Notes under the pieces: generated by a model | Told to the model about the DNA's origin: nothing | Database searches by the model: none | Seen by the model: the letters and a program-made list of their open reading frames with translations, nothing else | Translations under genes and position numbers: made by a program | Part shown: positions 20,509-32,277 of the stretch, one piece after another | Layout: the number at the start of each line of letters is the position of its first letter | How positions within the stretch are numbered: position 1 is the stretch's first letter | Assembly (NCBI GenBank): GCA_030599585.1 | Contig: JAUVNS010000008.1 | Span: 73,628-137,627 of the forward strand | Length of the DNA stretch: 64,000 nt | Reading direction: 5' to 3' | DNA from: Promethearchaeota archaeon | GTDB lineage: Archaea > Asgardarchaeota > Lokiarchaeia > Sigyniarchaeales > SOKP01

Positions 20509-23475
20509 TTAGAACGTTTGACGAAATATATCCATTACAGATTGCCTACTCAATTTAATGAGGATCAAATACATCCCCAATATCCCGAAAAATATGGATA
20601 GAGAGAATACTCTAATTAAAACATCCACAGGGATTGAGAATACAATAGGCATTTCAGTCATAAGTCCTAAATTTGTTTCCATTAAATATGCACAAAAAGT
20701 GCCGATTAATGTTCCCATCGTTCCGCTACTCAACATAATAATCAAACTTTCAACCAAGAAGAGATTCCTTACGTTTCTTGTTTTCATACCCATAGACCTT
20801 AAAATACCAATTTCAAACTTTCTTTCTAACATTACTGCGTACATTGTGCTTACTAAACCAAAAATTGCAATAACTATGGCAAACCAGAGTACAACTTCCA
20901 TTAAACTGCTTTGTCGTTCAAACATTGATTCCATCATTTTTACTTTTGTTATCGCATCGTCAAGAAAATAATCTTTCCCTGTGGTTATATCACGTATTTC
21001 CTCTTTAGTATCTTCAATTATGACTTCAGAATCATCTTTAAGCTTGATAAAAGCTTTGTCAACTACCATATTTGCGTTCCATTGATCCTTAACATTCATT
21101 AATCTCATATAGTTATCTAAAGAAACCATAATCCCTCCACCTTCAGCAGTCGCTTCTGTAGTTCTAAAGTTATAAAATCCTGGCATGCCACCAGAAATTC
21201 CAACAACACGGAATAATGTAATATTTCCAGGGTCGTTTGGAGTTTGAGGGTTGTATAATGTCAATCGAATATATTCTCCGACATCATCAATACCAAAAAC
21301 AGTCGCAAGAGACTTAGCGATGATACAAGTATTATTTTCCCTAAAGATTTGACTAAATGAATAATTAAATCCACTTCCCGGACTACTCCAAATCATCAAA
21401 TCATTATCCATTAATTTATAATAATTTTTCTCAATACCAATAAATCCTACTTCTAGACTATCAAAATCTGCTAGATCTGCCGCTTTTACTTGATATTTCT
21501 CTTCCGCTTGTTCAGTGTAAAACTCAAGTATGTTAATAAAAGCATCATTAATAGAGTCCTCATCAAAGCCACCTCCGCTCTCGCTAAAGTCGAATAAAAT
21601 CGATAAAACGGAAGTTATGTCAAACATATTATACAAGGATATAGCGATTTCGTCTATTCCGTCAATAGAATTGAATTCTTGAATCGTATCGAGAGTAATT
21701 GCGTTAGTTTCGGGATCTATTCCCTGATTGATTAAAACTAAATCGGAACCATATTGGAATTTTAAATTTGTTGACAAATTCTGTGATTCCATTTCTGTGA
21801 CGCTAGTAATAAAGAAAATGAAAGAAAAACTAATCGCAAACATTACAATAGTACTTGTATTCCGTCTTCTGTTTCTTTTTAGCGATATTTTAATAATATG
21901 AGCATATTTCTTAATAAAAGGAGTGAAAGCTCCAATTAACAGGCTTTGTATGATTGGTGTAATACCCACTGATGCGAAGACCATCCCAATTAATATAGCA
22001 GCAATAAGACCAATAAATAGACCGGCAATCAGCATCATATCACCCGACACAAATACGCTTGGTAATAATATAAATACTAACATACCGATCGTCGCAAGTG
22101 CTGAACCAATTAAAAAAATCCTAACATTCATGCTTCCCTCTTTTTTTACTTCCCACCCTTCTTCTTTCTTGTGAAATGGCGTAATTGACTTAATAATATC
22201 AATTTTGGCAGTTTTCAATGCAGGAAATAAAGATATTACTAAAGAAACTATAGATCCCATGCAAAACGCTAAAATAACCGTTTGAGGTTGAATAACAAAA
22301 TCCATATTCTGCAGGGGAAAGTCTGTTAAAGTGAACAGTGTGTCTACGACTGGCGGTGTTCCAATAAGACCTAAGATTATTCCAATAATAGATCCTACAA
22401 CTCCAATCATTACTCCTTCAAAAATTACCATTTTTACAGGAAAATTTTTTTTTCCTCCTACAACTCTTAAGATCCCATATTCTCTAATTCTTTCTTCTGT
22501 AGATGTGGAAAGAATAGAATTTATTAAAATACCTGTAATAAGCATAGAAATTATCGTAATAAACCAAAAAATGATTGTCATACCTATTAGCATAAACTGT
22601 TGGGCACTTATTTCTCCTAATTTTGGCATTGCTACAGTATATTCATTAGGATCTAGTCTTTGTTGAATTCGCGTACCTATTTCCCTAACTTTTCGCTTAG
22701 TGAAATCAATGTCGCTAACAACGTAAATTGATTGTGGATTTTCAACAGTACCCATTATTAAGTTAATTTCTCCTTCCCGCTGCAAAAATGATTGAGCTTG
22801 TTCTAGATTTATAATAACCAGAGCGTTTTCTAATTCGGTAAATTTTAAGTCTTGATTACAAATAGCCACAACCTCAACATCTAAAGTATATTGCTGATAA
22901 TTCATGTGGATTGTATCTCCGATACTTACATTTAAGAGCTCTGCAACCTTCCATAGTATAACACATTCTCCCATATTTGGTTTTCCAATATAAGAACTTC
23001 CTGTTTCAGTACCATTCTGATCTACCAAGTTTAAATCTCCCATTTGTCCATTACTAACTTCTTTTAAGAAATTAATGCCATAAACTTGTAACGAACCATT
23101 CGCATCAGTATTATCAGAAGATACTTTCACAAGCATCATAATTCGCGGAAATAACTCATCTACACCTTCAATATTTGTTAATTCATTATCTATTAGTGTT
23201 TCATCAAAAAAAGGATCAAACGTTAAATCTGTATTTACGGCTTTAGATATTAGTATGTCGGAGCTTCCAGTGGTACTCGTTATAATCCCCATATAATTAT
23301 AAGACATCGAATCGTTGATCATACCGATTGCGGTGAGAAGAATTATTGAAATTGTAATACCACTCAAACCAAACAAAACTTTTGCCCGATCTTTTTTTAT
23401 GTTTAACCAAGATTGTTGTAAAAATTGGATTCTGAGTTTTAATCTTAGTTTATATAATATGTTTTGTATACTCAC
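20509..23475 (-). CDS. FtsX/MacB-type ABC transporter permease (large, two FtsX units)
   Basis: N- and C-terminal FtsX-like transmembrane segments with large extracellular domains; RKFEIGILRSMGMKTRNVRNLFLVES and ERIREYGILRVVGGKK motifs. Confidence 0.85.
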   Translation of the reverse strand: MSIQNILYKLRLKLRIQFLQQSWLNIKKDRAKVLFGLSGITISIILLTAIGMINDSMSYNYMGIITSTTGSSDILISKAVNTDLTFDPFFDETLIDNELTNIEGVDELFPRIMMLVKVSSDNTDANGSLQVYGINFLKEVSNGQMGDLNLVDQNGTETGSSYIGKPNMGECVILWKVAELLNVSIGDTIHMNYQQYTLDVEVVAICNQDLKFTELENALVIINLEQAQSFLQREGEINLIMGTVENPQSIYVVSDIDFTKRKVREIGTRIQQRLDPNEYTVAMPKLGEISAQQFMLIGMTIIFWFITIISMLITGILINSILSTSTEERIREYGILRVVGGKKNFPVKMVIFEGVMIGVVGSIIGIILGLIGTPPVVDTLFTLTDFPLQNMDFVIQPQTVILAFCMGSIVSLVISLFPALKTAKIDIIKSITPFHKKEEGWEVKKEGSMNVRIFLIGSALATIGMLVFILLPSVFVSGDMMLIAGLFIGLIAAILIGMVFASVGITPIIQSLLIGAFTPFIKKYAHIIKISLKRNRRRNTSTIVMFAISFSFIFFITSVTEMESQNLSTNLKFQYGSDLVLINQGIDPETNAITLDTIQEFNSIDGIDEIAISLYNMFDITSVLSILFDFSESGGGFDEDSINDAFINILEFYTEQAEEKYQVKAADLADFDSLEVGFIGIEKNYYKLMDNDLMIWSSPGSGFNYSFSQIFRENNTCIIAKSLATVFGIDDVGEYIRLTLYNPQTPNDPGNITLFRVVGISGGMPGFYNFRTTEATAEGGGIMVSLDNYMRLMNVKDQWNANMVVDKAFIKLKDDSEVIIEDTKEEIRDITTGKDYFLDDAITKVKMMESMFERQSSLMEVVLWFAIVIAIFGLVSTMYAVMLERKFEIGILRSMGMKTRNVRNLFLVESLIIMLSSGTMGTLIGTFCAYLMETNLGLMTEMPIVFSIPVDVLIRVFSLSIFFGILGMYLILIKLSRQSVMDIFRQTF

Positions 23476-23505
23476 TATATCACGCTTTACTTACGATTGT
23501 TTTAA

Positions 23506-26500
23506 TTACCTATCTAATATACTAAATTTTTTACCCTTATATTCGAATTTTCTTAGAAAAATACCCTTTTCTTTTAATAATTCTTTTATTTCTTCAATTT
23601 CTCGCCTAACTAATCTAACTCCTCGACATTTTTTGTTCTTACAGTAAAAATTCTCTCCCGGTTTATCTTTAAAATACCATTTACCGCAATTTATGCAATT
23701 ATATGCAATATAGATTTGATCGTGATCGCACTTCGGACACATATAGTTAAATTTACTTGATTCAAACCAAGATTGACAATACTTGCAGTGGAGGATGAAG
23801 GGATTCTTGTGTTCTTCTGGAGTTTCTATGACCTCTATTCTTTTAATGACTTTCTCTTTATCAAGTTCTTTTAACCTTAGTTTCTCCGCAAAAATGTTTC
23901 TACGGTGTCTGAAACTAAATTTACCATATTTTTCTGCTAAAAAATAAGATATAATACCTATTATGATAACACTCACAATTACTAGGAACCAAATTCCCCA
24001 AGTTTGAAAATTCATTAACCCGTTTTCTACATCGACGTGAACTACTGATTCAGCTTTATTTCCTTCTGCATCATAAGCAACGACCATTACTACATACGTC
24101 CCATCGTTATATTGAGTAGTATCCCAATCAAAGCTTAAAACCCCGGTACCGTGATTGAATTTCAGCAAACTTCTATCAACAATTTTGTCGTTGATATAGA
24201 TATTAATACGATTTTCATCTATTCCAATATTATCGCTGATATTTGCCTCAATTTTAGTAATTGAGTTAACGATTTCATCACTTAGTGGTGCACTAATTTC
24301 GATCGTAGGGGCGATGAAATCTGTTGATTCATCATAACCTAAATAGATATTTGATAGTAACCACCCATAACCCAATCCTGTTGTAATGTCGTTGGAATGT
24401 AAAGTAAATTTGATTATCACAATTTCATTAGAGTATTGCGAAATATCCAATGATTCGTTTCCTGCAAGATTTTCAGAATCAAAGTAGTATTCTTTCAATA
24501 TATCCCAACTTTCCCCGTAATTACTTGAGATCGAAATTGTACACTTGTCAAGTTCGTCCTGTTCCAAAAAGAATTCATTCTGTAAAGAAATTTCATAAGC
24601 AAAGTTCAAAAAGACATCGTATTCATCTCTAACATGTAAGGGGTATGTGATTAAATTAGCTTCCCAATCGGGTCCATATCCTTGTGAGAGACTACCGTAG
24701 CTTTGGCCTAAACCCCCATATATGAAGGGATTTCCAAAGCGATAATATAGATGCCAACTATTGTCTCCTTTTAACCATTGCGTTAGCTCTTTTTGCATCG
24801 GATTTCCAGTGATAAAATAATCTGATAAAGACGCAAGCGTATAATCGAATCCAATTAATTTACCACTTTGATTTATGTTAAATTCGTAAGCAATAGGATT
24901 TTGGAAATTAAATAAATTATTATCTTGATTAAAGAAATTAGTAGATGTTAAAAACTTACCATCGTATACATGAAACCTAAAAGTCAGATTAGTAAGATCG
25001 TTTAATACGATTGATTTTACGAATTTAATTCCGCGAGGGTGGAAGGAGTTAAAACTCGAGTTCCAAGCACCAAAAACATTAATCATAGAGTAATTCTGAT
25101 TATTAATTTCAATAAATACATATTCGGGATAATTGTTGTCGGAATCGAAGTAATATACCGAAAATGCGATTCTGTCGTATTTAAATCCTTGGATATCAGA
25201 TATATTTTCATCTACATTAAAATCTATTTCAGGAGCTTGAAAGTTCGTATAGTTCTCTAGCGAGAAATAAGCCAACGTAAATCCTTTATAATTAATAGGA
25301 TCGTAATCTTCATCTAATTCGGCTATAAGCCTGAATTGGACGTAATTTCCAATATATTGAGTTATATTTATTTCATCTAGAAACCAGTCCCTTTCTTCAT
25401 TTGAATATGTTCTCAATGTAATCCATCCCGTCCAATTAGGATTTATCTGTAAATACATGAAATCACCCGAATTTAAGCTCGTTCTTAGCCCTATTTTAGC
25501 AACGACTTGCGTATTGTTCTTATTGATGTGGGTTATATTAAACAAGGGACTTCTTAATGTCCCGTTAGGAAAGGGATTTGTTATTATATATGGTTGGTAG
25601 GTATAATTTAATGGAAAATTATGATCTCTCCCGAAATATAATGCTGACCAATTTTCAGAATATAAGGTGGAACGATTGTCATTCTGATTACTCTGATTCA
25701 ACAATCCCCAACCTGTTCCATTATATGTCCATCCATTAAAACCATCGTTAAAATCCTGGAGATATGGAAATGCCTCACTATCATCCGGAAATTCGATATT
25801 GATATTTAATAACTCAGATAGTGGATATTTTGCATGGTGAGATCCATCACTTGCGTTAAAATAGTAGTAATATTTTCCCGGTGTAGAAAATTTAACAAAA
25901 TCACTTCGAAAAACGGCTCCATCAGTGTAATTATCATCAAAAGCGAAAACTTGAGTCATTGCATACTTTTTTGAAGTATTTACAATATACAAATATACTT
26001 CTTGAGGAGGTACATTTGAAGTATCGTTATCAAAATATTCTATGTAAAACCAATAATTATCAATAGTATAATTCTTAGCGGGCTCATTTCCATAAAATTG
26101 TTGTAGACTGATAACCGTATCATTTTTTGCCCCTCCGAAATAATTTATCTCGGTCATTTTTAATTCTGGAGTGAAATTATTAATCACGCTAGAAACATTC
26201 AAAGTAAAGTTACTCTTCCCTGAAATAGCTTTAACTATTACTATACATTCTGTTTGGTTATATTTTGGTGTGAAGTAGAAGAAATCTGAGTCCCCATACC
26301 ACTTTTGTGCTGCTTGCAATAACAGTGGTTCTCCAAACCGGTTTGATTCATTTGCATATAGAAATAAATCTAAATCTGCACTACCATCTACATTTGATAG
26401 ATTGAAAATGTATTGAACATCTTCAATTAAATGCACCTTTCTTGCAAACACATGATTTTCCAAGGGATTTAATTCTGAGCTTGTCAATTCGTAATTAATG

Positions 26501-28317
26501 GATTCATTTATCTCAATTTGTTTAGTTAAGGCATCAATCGCAGCTTGAACATTCATCCTTCCATATCCTTCATGGACATCTTTCAGGTTAGTTAATAAAC
26601 CATTAAAAAGATTTGGTGAGTAATCACTTTCATCTATTTCTGTTTTAGGATCGTCCTCTCTTTCGAGATTTGTTTCTGATGCAGTCATGAGTAATATAGC
26701 TTTTAACATTTTTACCCATTTCGTAAGATTCTGGTTATTCCATTCAGCCCAACTCCCCCATTTCGCATCTATTAAAATGTTTATTACCGCAGAAACGATA
26801 GCGGTTGATATTGAAGTGCCGATCAAAGCGGTTGTATCATTAGATTTTCCATCTGCACTTACAATTGAGCGATGACCTGGGATTATACTACCTCCTGGTG
26901 CAACTATATCAGGTTTCAGAACGTTTTCTCCGACATTTCTTCCCATACTGCTATAAGAAGTTATCATGTCTTCATCGTTGATCGCACCAACAACAATTGC
27001 ATTTTTATTTACGCCTAAGCTGTTAAAAGGCTTCGTACCTTCGATGCCATTATTTCCCGCAGCAATCACAACTAAAACATGATTGTCAATGACTTCATCA
27101 ATTACAGCATTAATTGCAGTCACATCTTCTCCTATAGTTCCAATGCTTAAGCACACTGAAATTATATGATGGGTAGTTCTATTTTGGATTACGCTTGCCA
27201 TTGCCGATATTAAATCAGACACATACCCTTGTCCTGAACTATTTACTATTCTATAACTCAGAATTTTGGTAGCGTTAGCGATTCCATTAAAATGATTATA
27301 GTTCTCATAATAAGATTCGGGAAAAAATGACATAGATATGTTGAAAGAAAAGGCTGGAGCAGTATTACTTTTTTTATGATATTTAATATAAACATCATAA
27401 ATCCCTCTTTTATTAGGGGCGACATTATGAATAATTGAATAAATTTGATTAGGATTTTGGATGGTGCTCGAATTAACTAATGTAGAATTATAATACAATT
27501 CCAGCCAAAAAGTATCTATTTCATTCATCGGATAGTCGAAGCTGGAATTTATCCCAATATTTGCGCTACTTTTTGATATATTTACAGCGAGAATTTTAAG
27601 AGTATAATTTTTTGATGGTAAATAATCTTCAAATAGCTCCAAATGTGTGTAATTTCCATACATTTTAATTATAGAAGGGCTACTAGATTTATTGGTGAGG
27701 ATGCCAGTGCCTGCAATAACAGAGGATATGAATGTTCCGTGACCATTTTTATCGGATATCAAATCATCGTCGACAAAATTTTGCCAACCTACAATTTTAT
27801 TCTGTAAATAGGCTTGATTAGGATTAATACCGCTATCTAAAACTGCGATAGAGGAATCAGTGTCACCGTTATAACCATTGTTATACCATGTAGCATTAAC
27901 TGATTGTGTTTGAGCGCTAGCATAATTCATCTGAACTTCAATTATTTCATCGGTATCGATATTAATATCGGGAAATTCACTCTTATATAAAGATAGATTT
28001 GTTAAAGGGATTGTCCCAGCAAATCCCGAGAATTCATTAAATAGTCCATTCCAATCTTCATTCTCTTTTAAAATACCACCATAAGATACAAAACTATTTT
28101 TTGCGCTTACATTGTAATTTGAATTATTAAAAAAAACTATTACGTTTCTGTTACCATTGTTTGATGTACGTAGCGTATCTGAGAAGTCTTTTTGCTTCAC
28201 AAGGTTCGCACCGTATAAATCTATAGTTTGAAATTCTAAAAGAAGACTAACACCAATATTTAATCCGAGGATAAGAAGTAAAACAACAAGATATTTTGAT
28301 ACTTTTTTCAAATTCAA
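23506..28317 (-). CDS. Giant membrane-anchored subtilase (S8) with cytosolic zinc-ribbon tail
   Basis: Catalytic motifs SIAVLDSGIN (D), NGHGTFISSVIAG (H), GTSISTAIVSA (S); C-terminal TM IWFLVIVSVIIIGIISYFLAE followed by paired CxxC ribbons. Confidence 0.88.
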   Translation of the reverse strand: MNLKKVSKYLVVLLLILGLNIGVSLLLEFQTIDLYGANLVKQKDFSDTLRTSNNGNRNVIVFFNNSNYNVSAKNSFVSYGGILKENEDWNGLFNEFSGFAGTIPLTNLSLYKSEFPDINIDTDEIIEVQMNYASAQTQSVNATWYNNGYNGDTDSSIAVLDSGINPNQAYLQNKIVGWQNFVDDDLISDKNGHGTFISSVIAGTGILTNKSSSPSIIKMYGNYTHLELFEDYLPSKNYTLKILAVNISKSSANIGINSSFDYPMNEIDTFWLELYYNSTLVNSSTIQNPNQIYSIIHNVAPNKRGIYDVYIKYHKKSNTAPAFSFNISMSFFPESYYENYNHFNGIANATKILSYRIVNSSGQGYVSDLISAMASVIQNRTTHHIISVCLSIGTIGEDVTAINAVIDEVIDNHVLVVIAAGNNGIEGTKPFNSLGVNKNAIVVGAINDEDMITSYSSMGRNVGENVLKPDIVAPGGSIIPGHRSIVSADGKSNDTTALIGTSISTAIVSAVINILIDAKWGSWAEWNNQNLTKWVKMLKAILLMTASETNLEREDDPKTEIDESDYSPNLFNGLLTNLKDVHEGYGRMNVQAAIDALTKQIEINESINYELTSSELNPLENHVFARKVHLIEDVQYIFNLSNVDGSADLDLFLYANESNRFGEPLLLQAAQKWYGDSDFFYFTPKYNQTECIVIVKAISGKSNFTLNVSSVINNFTPELKMTEINYFGGAKNDTVISLQQFYGNEPAKNYTIDNYWFYIEYFDNDTSNVPPQEVYLYIVNTSKKYAMTQVFAFDDNYTDGAVFRSDFVKFSTPGKYYYYFNASDGSHHAKYPLSELLNINIEFPDDSEAFPYLQDFNDGFNGWTYNGTGWGLLNQSNQNDNRSTLYSENWSALYFGRDHNFPLNYTYQPYIITNPFPNGTLRSPLFNITHINKNNTQVVAKIGLRTSLNSGDFMYLQINPNWTGWITLRTYSNEERDWFLDEINITQYIGNYVQFRLIAELDEDYDPINYKGFTLAYFSLENYTNFQAPEIDFNVDENISDIQGFKYDRIAFSVYYFDSDNNYPEYVFIEINNQNYSMINVFGAWNSSFNSFHPRGIKFVKSIVLNDLTNLTFRFHVYDGKFLTSTNFFNQDNNLFNFQNPIAYEFNINQSGKLIGFDYTLASLSDYFITGNPMQKELTQWLKGDNSWHLYYRFGNPFIYGGLGQSYGSLSQGYGPDWEANLITYPLHVRDEYDVFLNFAYEISLQNEFFLEQDELDKCTISISSNYGESWDILKEYYFDSENLAGNESLDISQYSNEIVIIKFTLHSNDITTGLGYGWLLSNIYLGYDESTDFIAPTIEISAPLSDEIVNSITKIEANISDNIGIDENRINIYINDKIVDRSLLKFNHGTGVLSFDWDTTQYNDGTYVVMVVAYDAEGNKAESVVHVDVENGLMNFQTWGIWFLVIVSVIIIGIISYFLAEKYGKFSFRHRRNIFAEKLRLKELDKEKVIKRIEVIETPEEHKNPFILHCKYCQSWFESSKFNYMCPKCDHDQIYIAYNCINCGKWYFKDKPGENFYCKNKKCRGVRLVRREIEEIKELLKEKGIFLRKFEYKGKKFSILDR

Positions 28318-31300
28318 AATTCACCTCCATCTTTGATTCCTTTTTTATTATAACTCTGCTCTTTGGATAGTGAAACTAGTCGGTCTCTTAAGGTATTTTC
28401 AACTTTTAGAACCGAATCGCTGTGTGATACTTTAAAGAGCAATAATTCGTTCCTTTGAAGTTCATACTTATTAGCCTTATATTTCTTAGTTTTCCAAATG
28501 AAAATCGTTAAAATAGTAAGAGCTACAAAAGCTGGACCTAGTACAAATAAAATATTAACTTCTTCTGGGATTATCACTTTAACTTCAATAGAATTCGATC
28601 TTTCTATTACTTTTTGTAAGTAGAAGTATTCAATACTCGCAGGTTTCAGCCAGATTAAAACTTGTTTAGTCGCTTGAATTTTATAGGAAAATGTAATTTC
28701 CTCACCTGGTTGCAAACTCGGAGCAGTAAAAATAAGACTTCCGCTTATTAATTCAAACTCAATATTTGTAAAGCCAATTGCGTCACTAATGGTAATATTT
28801 TTCGCACAAATATTCCCGGTGTTAGTAACCGTTATGTTTACGGTAATAATATCCCCAATTTCTATTTGATCTTGATTAACCGATTTTATTATTGAAAAAT
28901 TGATAAAACCAAGAATTAATGGCCTTGAAGAGGCAATTTGAATCGTGTTCTCCTCTAGGCAACTGAAATAATTGACTGAAGGATAGTAGTACCCTTTCCA
29001 TCCAATTTTTTTTACAGAAATAGTAGAATTTATTAACTCATTGTACATAATTTCTGGCGTAACCACATTCAACTTTCCAATAGGTGCTAAGTCTCCGTAT
29101 TGATCGTTAAATGCAAGTGATATATTTGGAATCATTAATCCCGCAAATCCAGTATTTCTAATATAAATTGACAAGTTAAATTTTTCATCGATATCAGGAG
29201 CTAGAGTTGTGGAATTACAATAAATCTCAATCGTCCTAATATAAGGATTACGGGATAAATAATCGATTGGAGCAGAAAAATACACATCGTTTGGATGAGA
29301 CTCTAATGTTGTAGAATTTAAATTTTGAATAAATTCTAAATTGTTATAGCTAATTGTTGTATTGCTAATTGTAGCCGTATTTGGAATGTAAAAAGAAAAA
29401 GAAATTTGTTTTTTCTCAGAGGGTGCAAGTTCAAAAATAGAATACTTTAGATAGTCTTTTTCGATTGTAAAGTTGAAAGGGTTATGAATAATTCCGGGGA
29501 CCATAATTGATATATTAATATTTCTTGCGATATTTGATCCTACATTGCTAAAAACTAATGTGTAGTTATTTATCACTCCCGTACTTGAACTATAGCTAGA
29601 TAAGTAAGCATATGAGGTAATAGACGCCATATTGTAAGTACTTAAAGAGATGGTATTTGATATTTTAATGTATTCAACTTTACCGCTTAAAGAAGTATAA
29701 ATAACTCTAGAGCCTAAAACGGTATATTCGTTAACATCTCTGTAATAAAATTCTATATCTAAATCATTAATAGAAATATTAAATTTGTTAGAATTGATTC
29801 CCTTTACTTTTAAAATAATTGAATGGTTGTTTCTATTGGCAGGATCAAAAATCCATTCAAGTGTCCCTTGGTTTTTAATAAATGTGTAGGTTGCTGTGTT
29901 ATTAATTGTTGTAGTCAAATACGGGGATATATCTTCAAAAACCTCCGAAGAAAAATTAAAAACTTCAAAATTCAAAACATCGGTAGTGTCTGTGTAATTA
30001 ACAACAATTGAAATGCGATCTAAAGAATTGTTCGTTAGATCTATCACAGTTTCGTTCATAAAAAGAAAGTGTACCTCGATTTCGTATTGATCAACATATT
30101 TCTGTTCTGATTCGAGTATCCATTCTTGGTTATCGTTGTTTAACGCCATTTGAGGTGAAGTTCCTTCAATTGATAACCCCGAAATAATCGAAGGTATCTG
30201 TGGAAAATTTTCTTTAAGAGTAAAATTATATCTGTAAAAAGAAGAAAATGTATCAAAACCCTCAATTGAAAAATTATCATTTGTATAAGAAAACGCTTCA
30301 TTTGGTTCTAACTTCCAATTTTCACTATTCCAAATACTCTGTTCATTCGTGAAAGTATCTTTTAGCGATTCTGAAGATTGACCTATTGCGTCTAATGAAG
30401 AAATTAATTGTGGGTTACCTATTGCAATTAAATCTATCACATGATCCATATTTTCATTATAGGGTAAAAAATTAGTGAGATTGTTAATATCTGGAAAATA
30501 AATATCTACTATTCCTGTTCCTGTTGTATCAAAATAAAAAATGCGTGGATTCTTATCAAAGTTAAAAAAATCCTCCAAAGAAGTGTATTGACCAGCATAC
30601 TCAATTCTGACAACCTCCCATATAGATTCTTTAAGATCTTCATCAAGTCCTAAAAGAACTCCGATTGGTCCCACAATTATAGGAAAAATATCATCAAGTT
30701 CTATAGGTATTGAAGTAGGAACCCCCCAAGCAGTTTCGTTCCCTACATTTATGGCAGTAATATTAAATGAAAAGTCTTTATAAACTCCATTTGAGGCATT
30801 ACCACCAATTAAGTCTTTTGTAATTACTAAATTTGGTTCTGAATTTGAAATTTTATATGTAATAACTAGCTCTTCAATTGGATTAAAAATTCCTGTAGGT
30901 ATTCCTGGCAACCCTTGAATTCCGATCGCGTGTAGAAAATTTATAACATCTGCTTGATCGTTTAGGTTTACAGGTTTAACATAACTTTGCTTAAACCCAT
31001 TGTCGTTAACCCAGAATAATTCAAACGAATAATCTTTTAGCGCTTGGATATCAAACTCTATTTCAGCGTAGTAAAGTAATAAGCCGATTTGCTCTAAAAG
31101 AAAGTCATAAAGTGTGAAATAGGAGGGTGTTGCATCGATTACATCAGTACAAAAAATATTAACATTAATTTCACTCATAAAAGCGCCTATTAAAGAAATA
31201 AATATCTTTTCACTAGGTTTGAGCGACTCTCCTTGATATCCCATAGCATCCCATAAATTAAAACGATATTCGTCTTCGCTGATTTCAGTAATTCCACGAG

Positions 31301-32261
31301 CTGAACCTTCATATTGTATCATTAAACTCGTGTAATGTGATTCATTAGAAAGCGTGAGGGAACCAAAGGAATCACCAAAATCACCAAAATCGTTCTGAGT
31401 CGATGTTTGATTAACCACATCTGAAAAATTTCCGAATAGGGAACTAATATCCGAAAATTGTTCAAATATATTATCGATTTCAAGATTTTCTAAATAGCCT
31501 AAATCCAATGAATCAATATTAAAGTTTACCTGATCCATGGACTTATAAACATCATAGTCTAAGAAATCCAAGGAGTTTACCAATAGAAATGTTGAAGATA
31601 AATGTTGTGTATTAATGTATTCTTCGGAGGTTAAACGGTCAACATCTAAAGCTTTCCAGTATCCATCCATAGGTATGTTTTTTGTAATCTCATCAAAATA
31701 AATCTCCCAATTTGGATGATATCCTATAAATGGAAAGAAATAAGCGTTCGAGGAATTTATCATTATTAAATCTATTTCAAATTTATTTTTTATAATATCT
31801 AGAGCCCGACTTGCCCTAAATGACACGTCTTCTTCGCTCATTTCTTCATTATAATAAAGAAATCCCGAAAAACTGTTAAAACTCATTTCATATTGCTTAC
31901 TATATGGATTCTCATTAAGAACGCGAGGGAATAATTCTGGAGTTATCCCGTTTGATGCACTGAAAAGGACATTACATTTATAAAACGCTGGATCCCTCGT
32001 ATCAAACTTAGGAAGAATATTTGTATCATTAGTGAAAAGTGATTGCTTAATAACCGATTTATTTCCTGCCACCAAGGCTTTAATTTTTTCTGCATATAGA
32101 TCTGTTCCTGCAATATCAGAAATTTTTAGTAATTTTTCTTGAAAATTGGATTGTTCTTCGTAATCAAGTATAAACTCTTGACTGATAAAATTGTCATCTA
32201 ATGGGGAAAAAATAAAACTAAGGAAGAATAAAGTTATTAAAATTTCTTTAGAGTATTTCAT
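28314..32261 (-). CDS. Giant secreted/membrane-anchored surface protein
   Basis: N-terminal signal-like segment, many N-x-S/T sites, DUF11/CARDB-like repeats (SVNQDQIEIGDIITVNITVTNTGNICAKNITISDAIG), C-terminal TM. Confidence 0.75.
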   Translation of the reverse strand: MKYSKEILITLFFLSFIFSPLDDNFISQEFILDYEEQSNFQEKLLKISDIAGTDLYAEKIKALVAGNKSVIKQSLFTNDTNILPKFDTRDPAFYKCNVLFSASNGITPELFPRVLNENPYSKQYEMSFNSFSGFLYYNEEMSEEDVSFRASRALDIIKNKFEIDLIMINSSNAYFFPFIGYHPNWEIYFDEITKNIPMDGYWKALDVDRLTSEEYINTQHLSSTFLLVNSLDFLDYDVYKSMDQVNFNIDSLDLGYLENLEIDNIFEQFSDISSLFGNFSDVVNQTSTQNDFGDFGDSFGSLTLSNESHYTSLMIQYEGSARGITEISEDEYRFNLWDAMGYQGESLKPSEKIFISLIGAFMSEINVNIFCTDVIDATPSYFTLYDFLLEQIGLLLYYAEIEFDIQALKDYSFELFWVNDNGFKQSYVKPVNLNDQADVINFLHAIGIQGLPGIPTGIFNPIEELVITYKISNSEPNLVITKDLIGGNASNGVYKDFSFNITAINVGNETAWGVPTSIPIELDDIFPIIVGPIGVLLGLDEDLKESIWEVVRIEYAGQYTSLEDFFNFDKNPRIFYFDTTGTGIVDIYFPDINNLTNFLPYNENMDHVIDLIAIGNPQLISSLDAIGQSSESLKDTFTNEQSIWNSENWKLEPNEAFSYTNDNFSIEGFDTFSSFYRYNFTLKENFPQIPSIISGLSIEGTSPQMALNNDNQEWILESEQKYVDQYEIEVHFLFMNETVIDLTNNSLDRISIVVNYTDTTDVLNFEVFNFSSEVFEDISPYLTTTINNTATYTFIKNQGTLEWIFDPANRNNHSIILKVKGINSNKFNISINDLDIEFYYRDVNEYTVLGSRVIYTSLSGKVEYIKISNTISLSTYNMASITSYAYLSSYSSSTGVINNYTLVFSNVGSNIARNINISIMVPGIIHNPFNFTIEKDYLKYSIFELAPSEKKQISFSFYIPNTATISNTTISYNNLEFIQNLNSTTLESHPNDVYFSAPIDYLSRNPYIRTIEIYCNSTTLAPDIDEKFNLSIYIRNTGFAGLMIPNISLAFNDQYGDLAPIGKLNVVTPEIMYNELINSTISVKKIGWKGYYYPSVNYFSCLEENTIQIASSRPLILGFINFSIIKSVNQDQIEIGDIITVNITVTNTGNICAKNITISDAIGFTNIEFELISGSLIFTAPSLQPGEEITFSYKIQATKQVLIWLKPASIEYFYLQKVIERSNSIEVKVIIPEEVNILFVLGPAFVALTILTIFIWKTKKYKANKYELQRNELLLFKVSHSDSVLKVENTLRDRLVSLSKEQSYNKKGIKDGGEF

Positions 32262-32277
32262 AGTTTTTCATCTCCTC

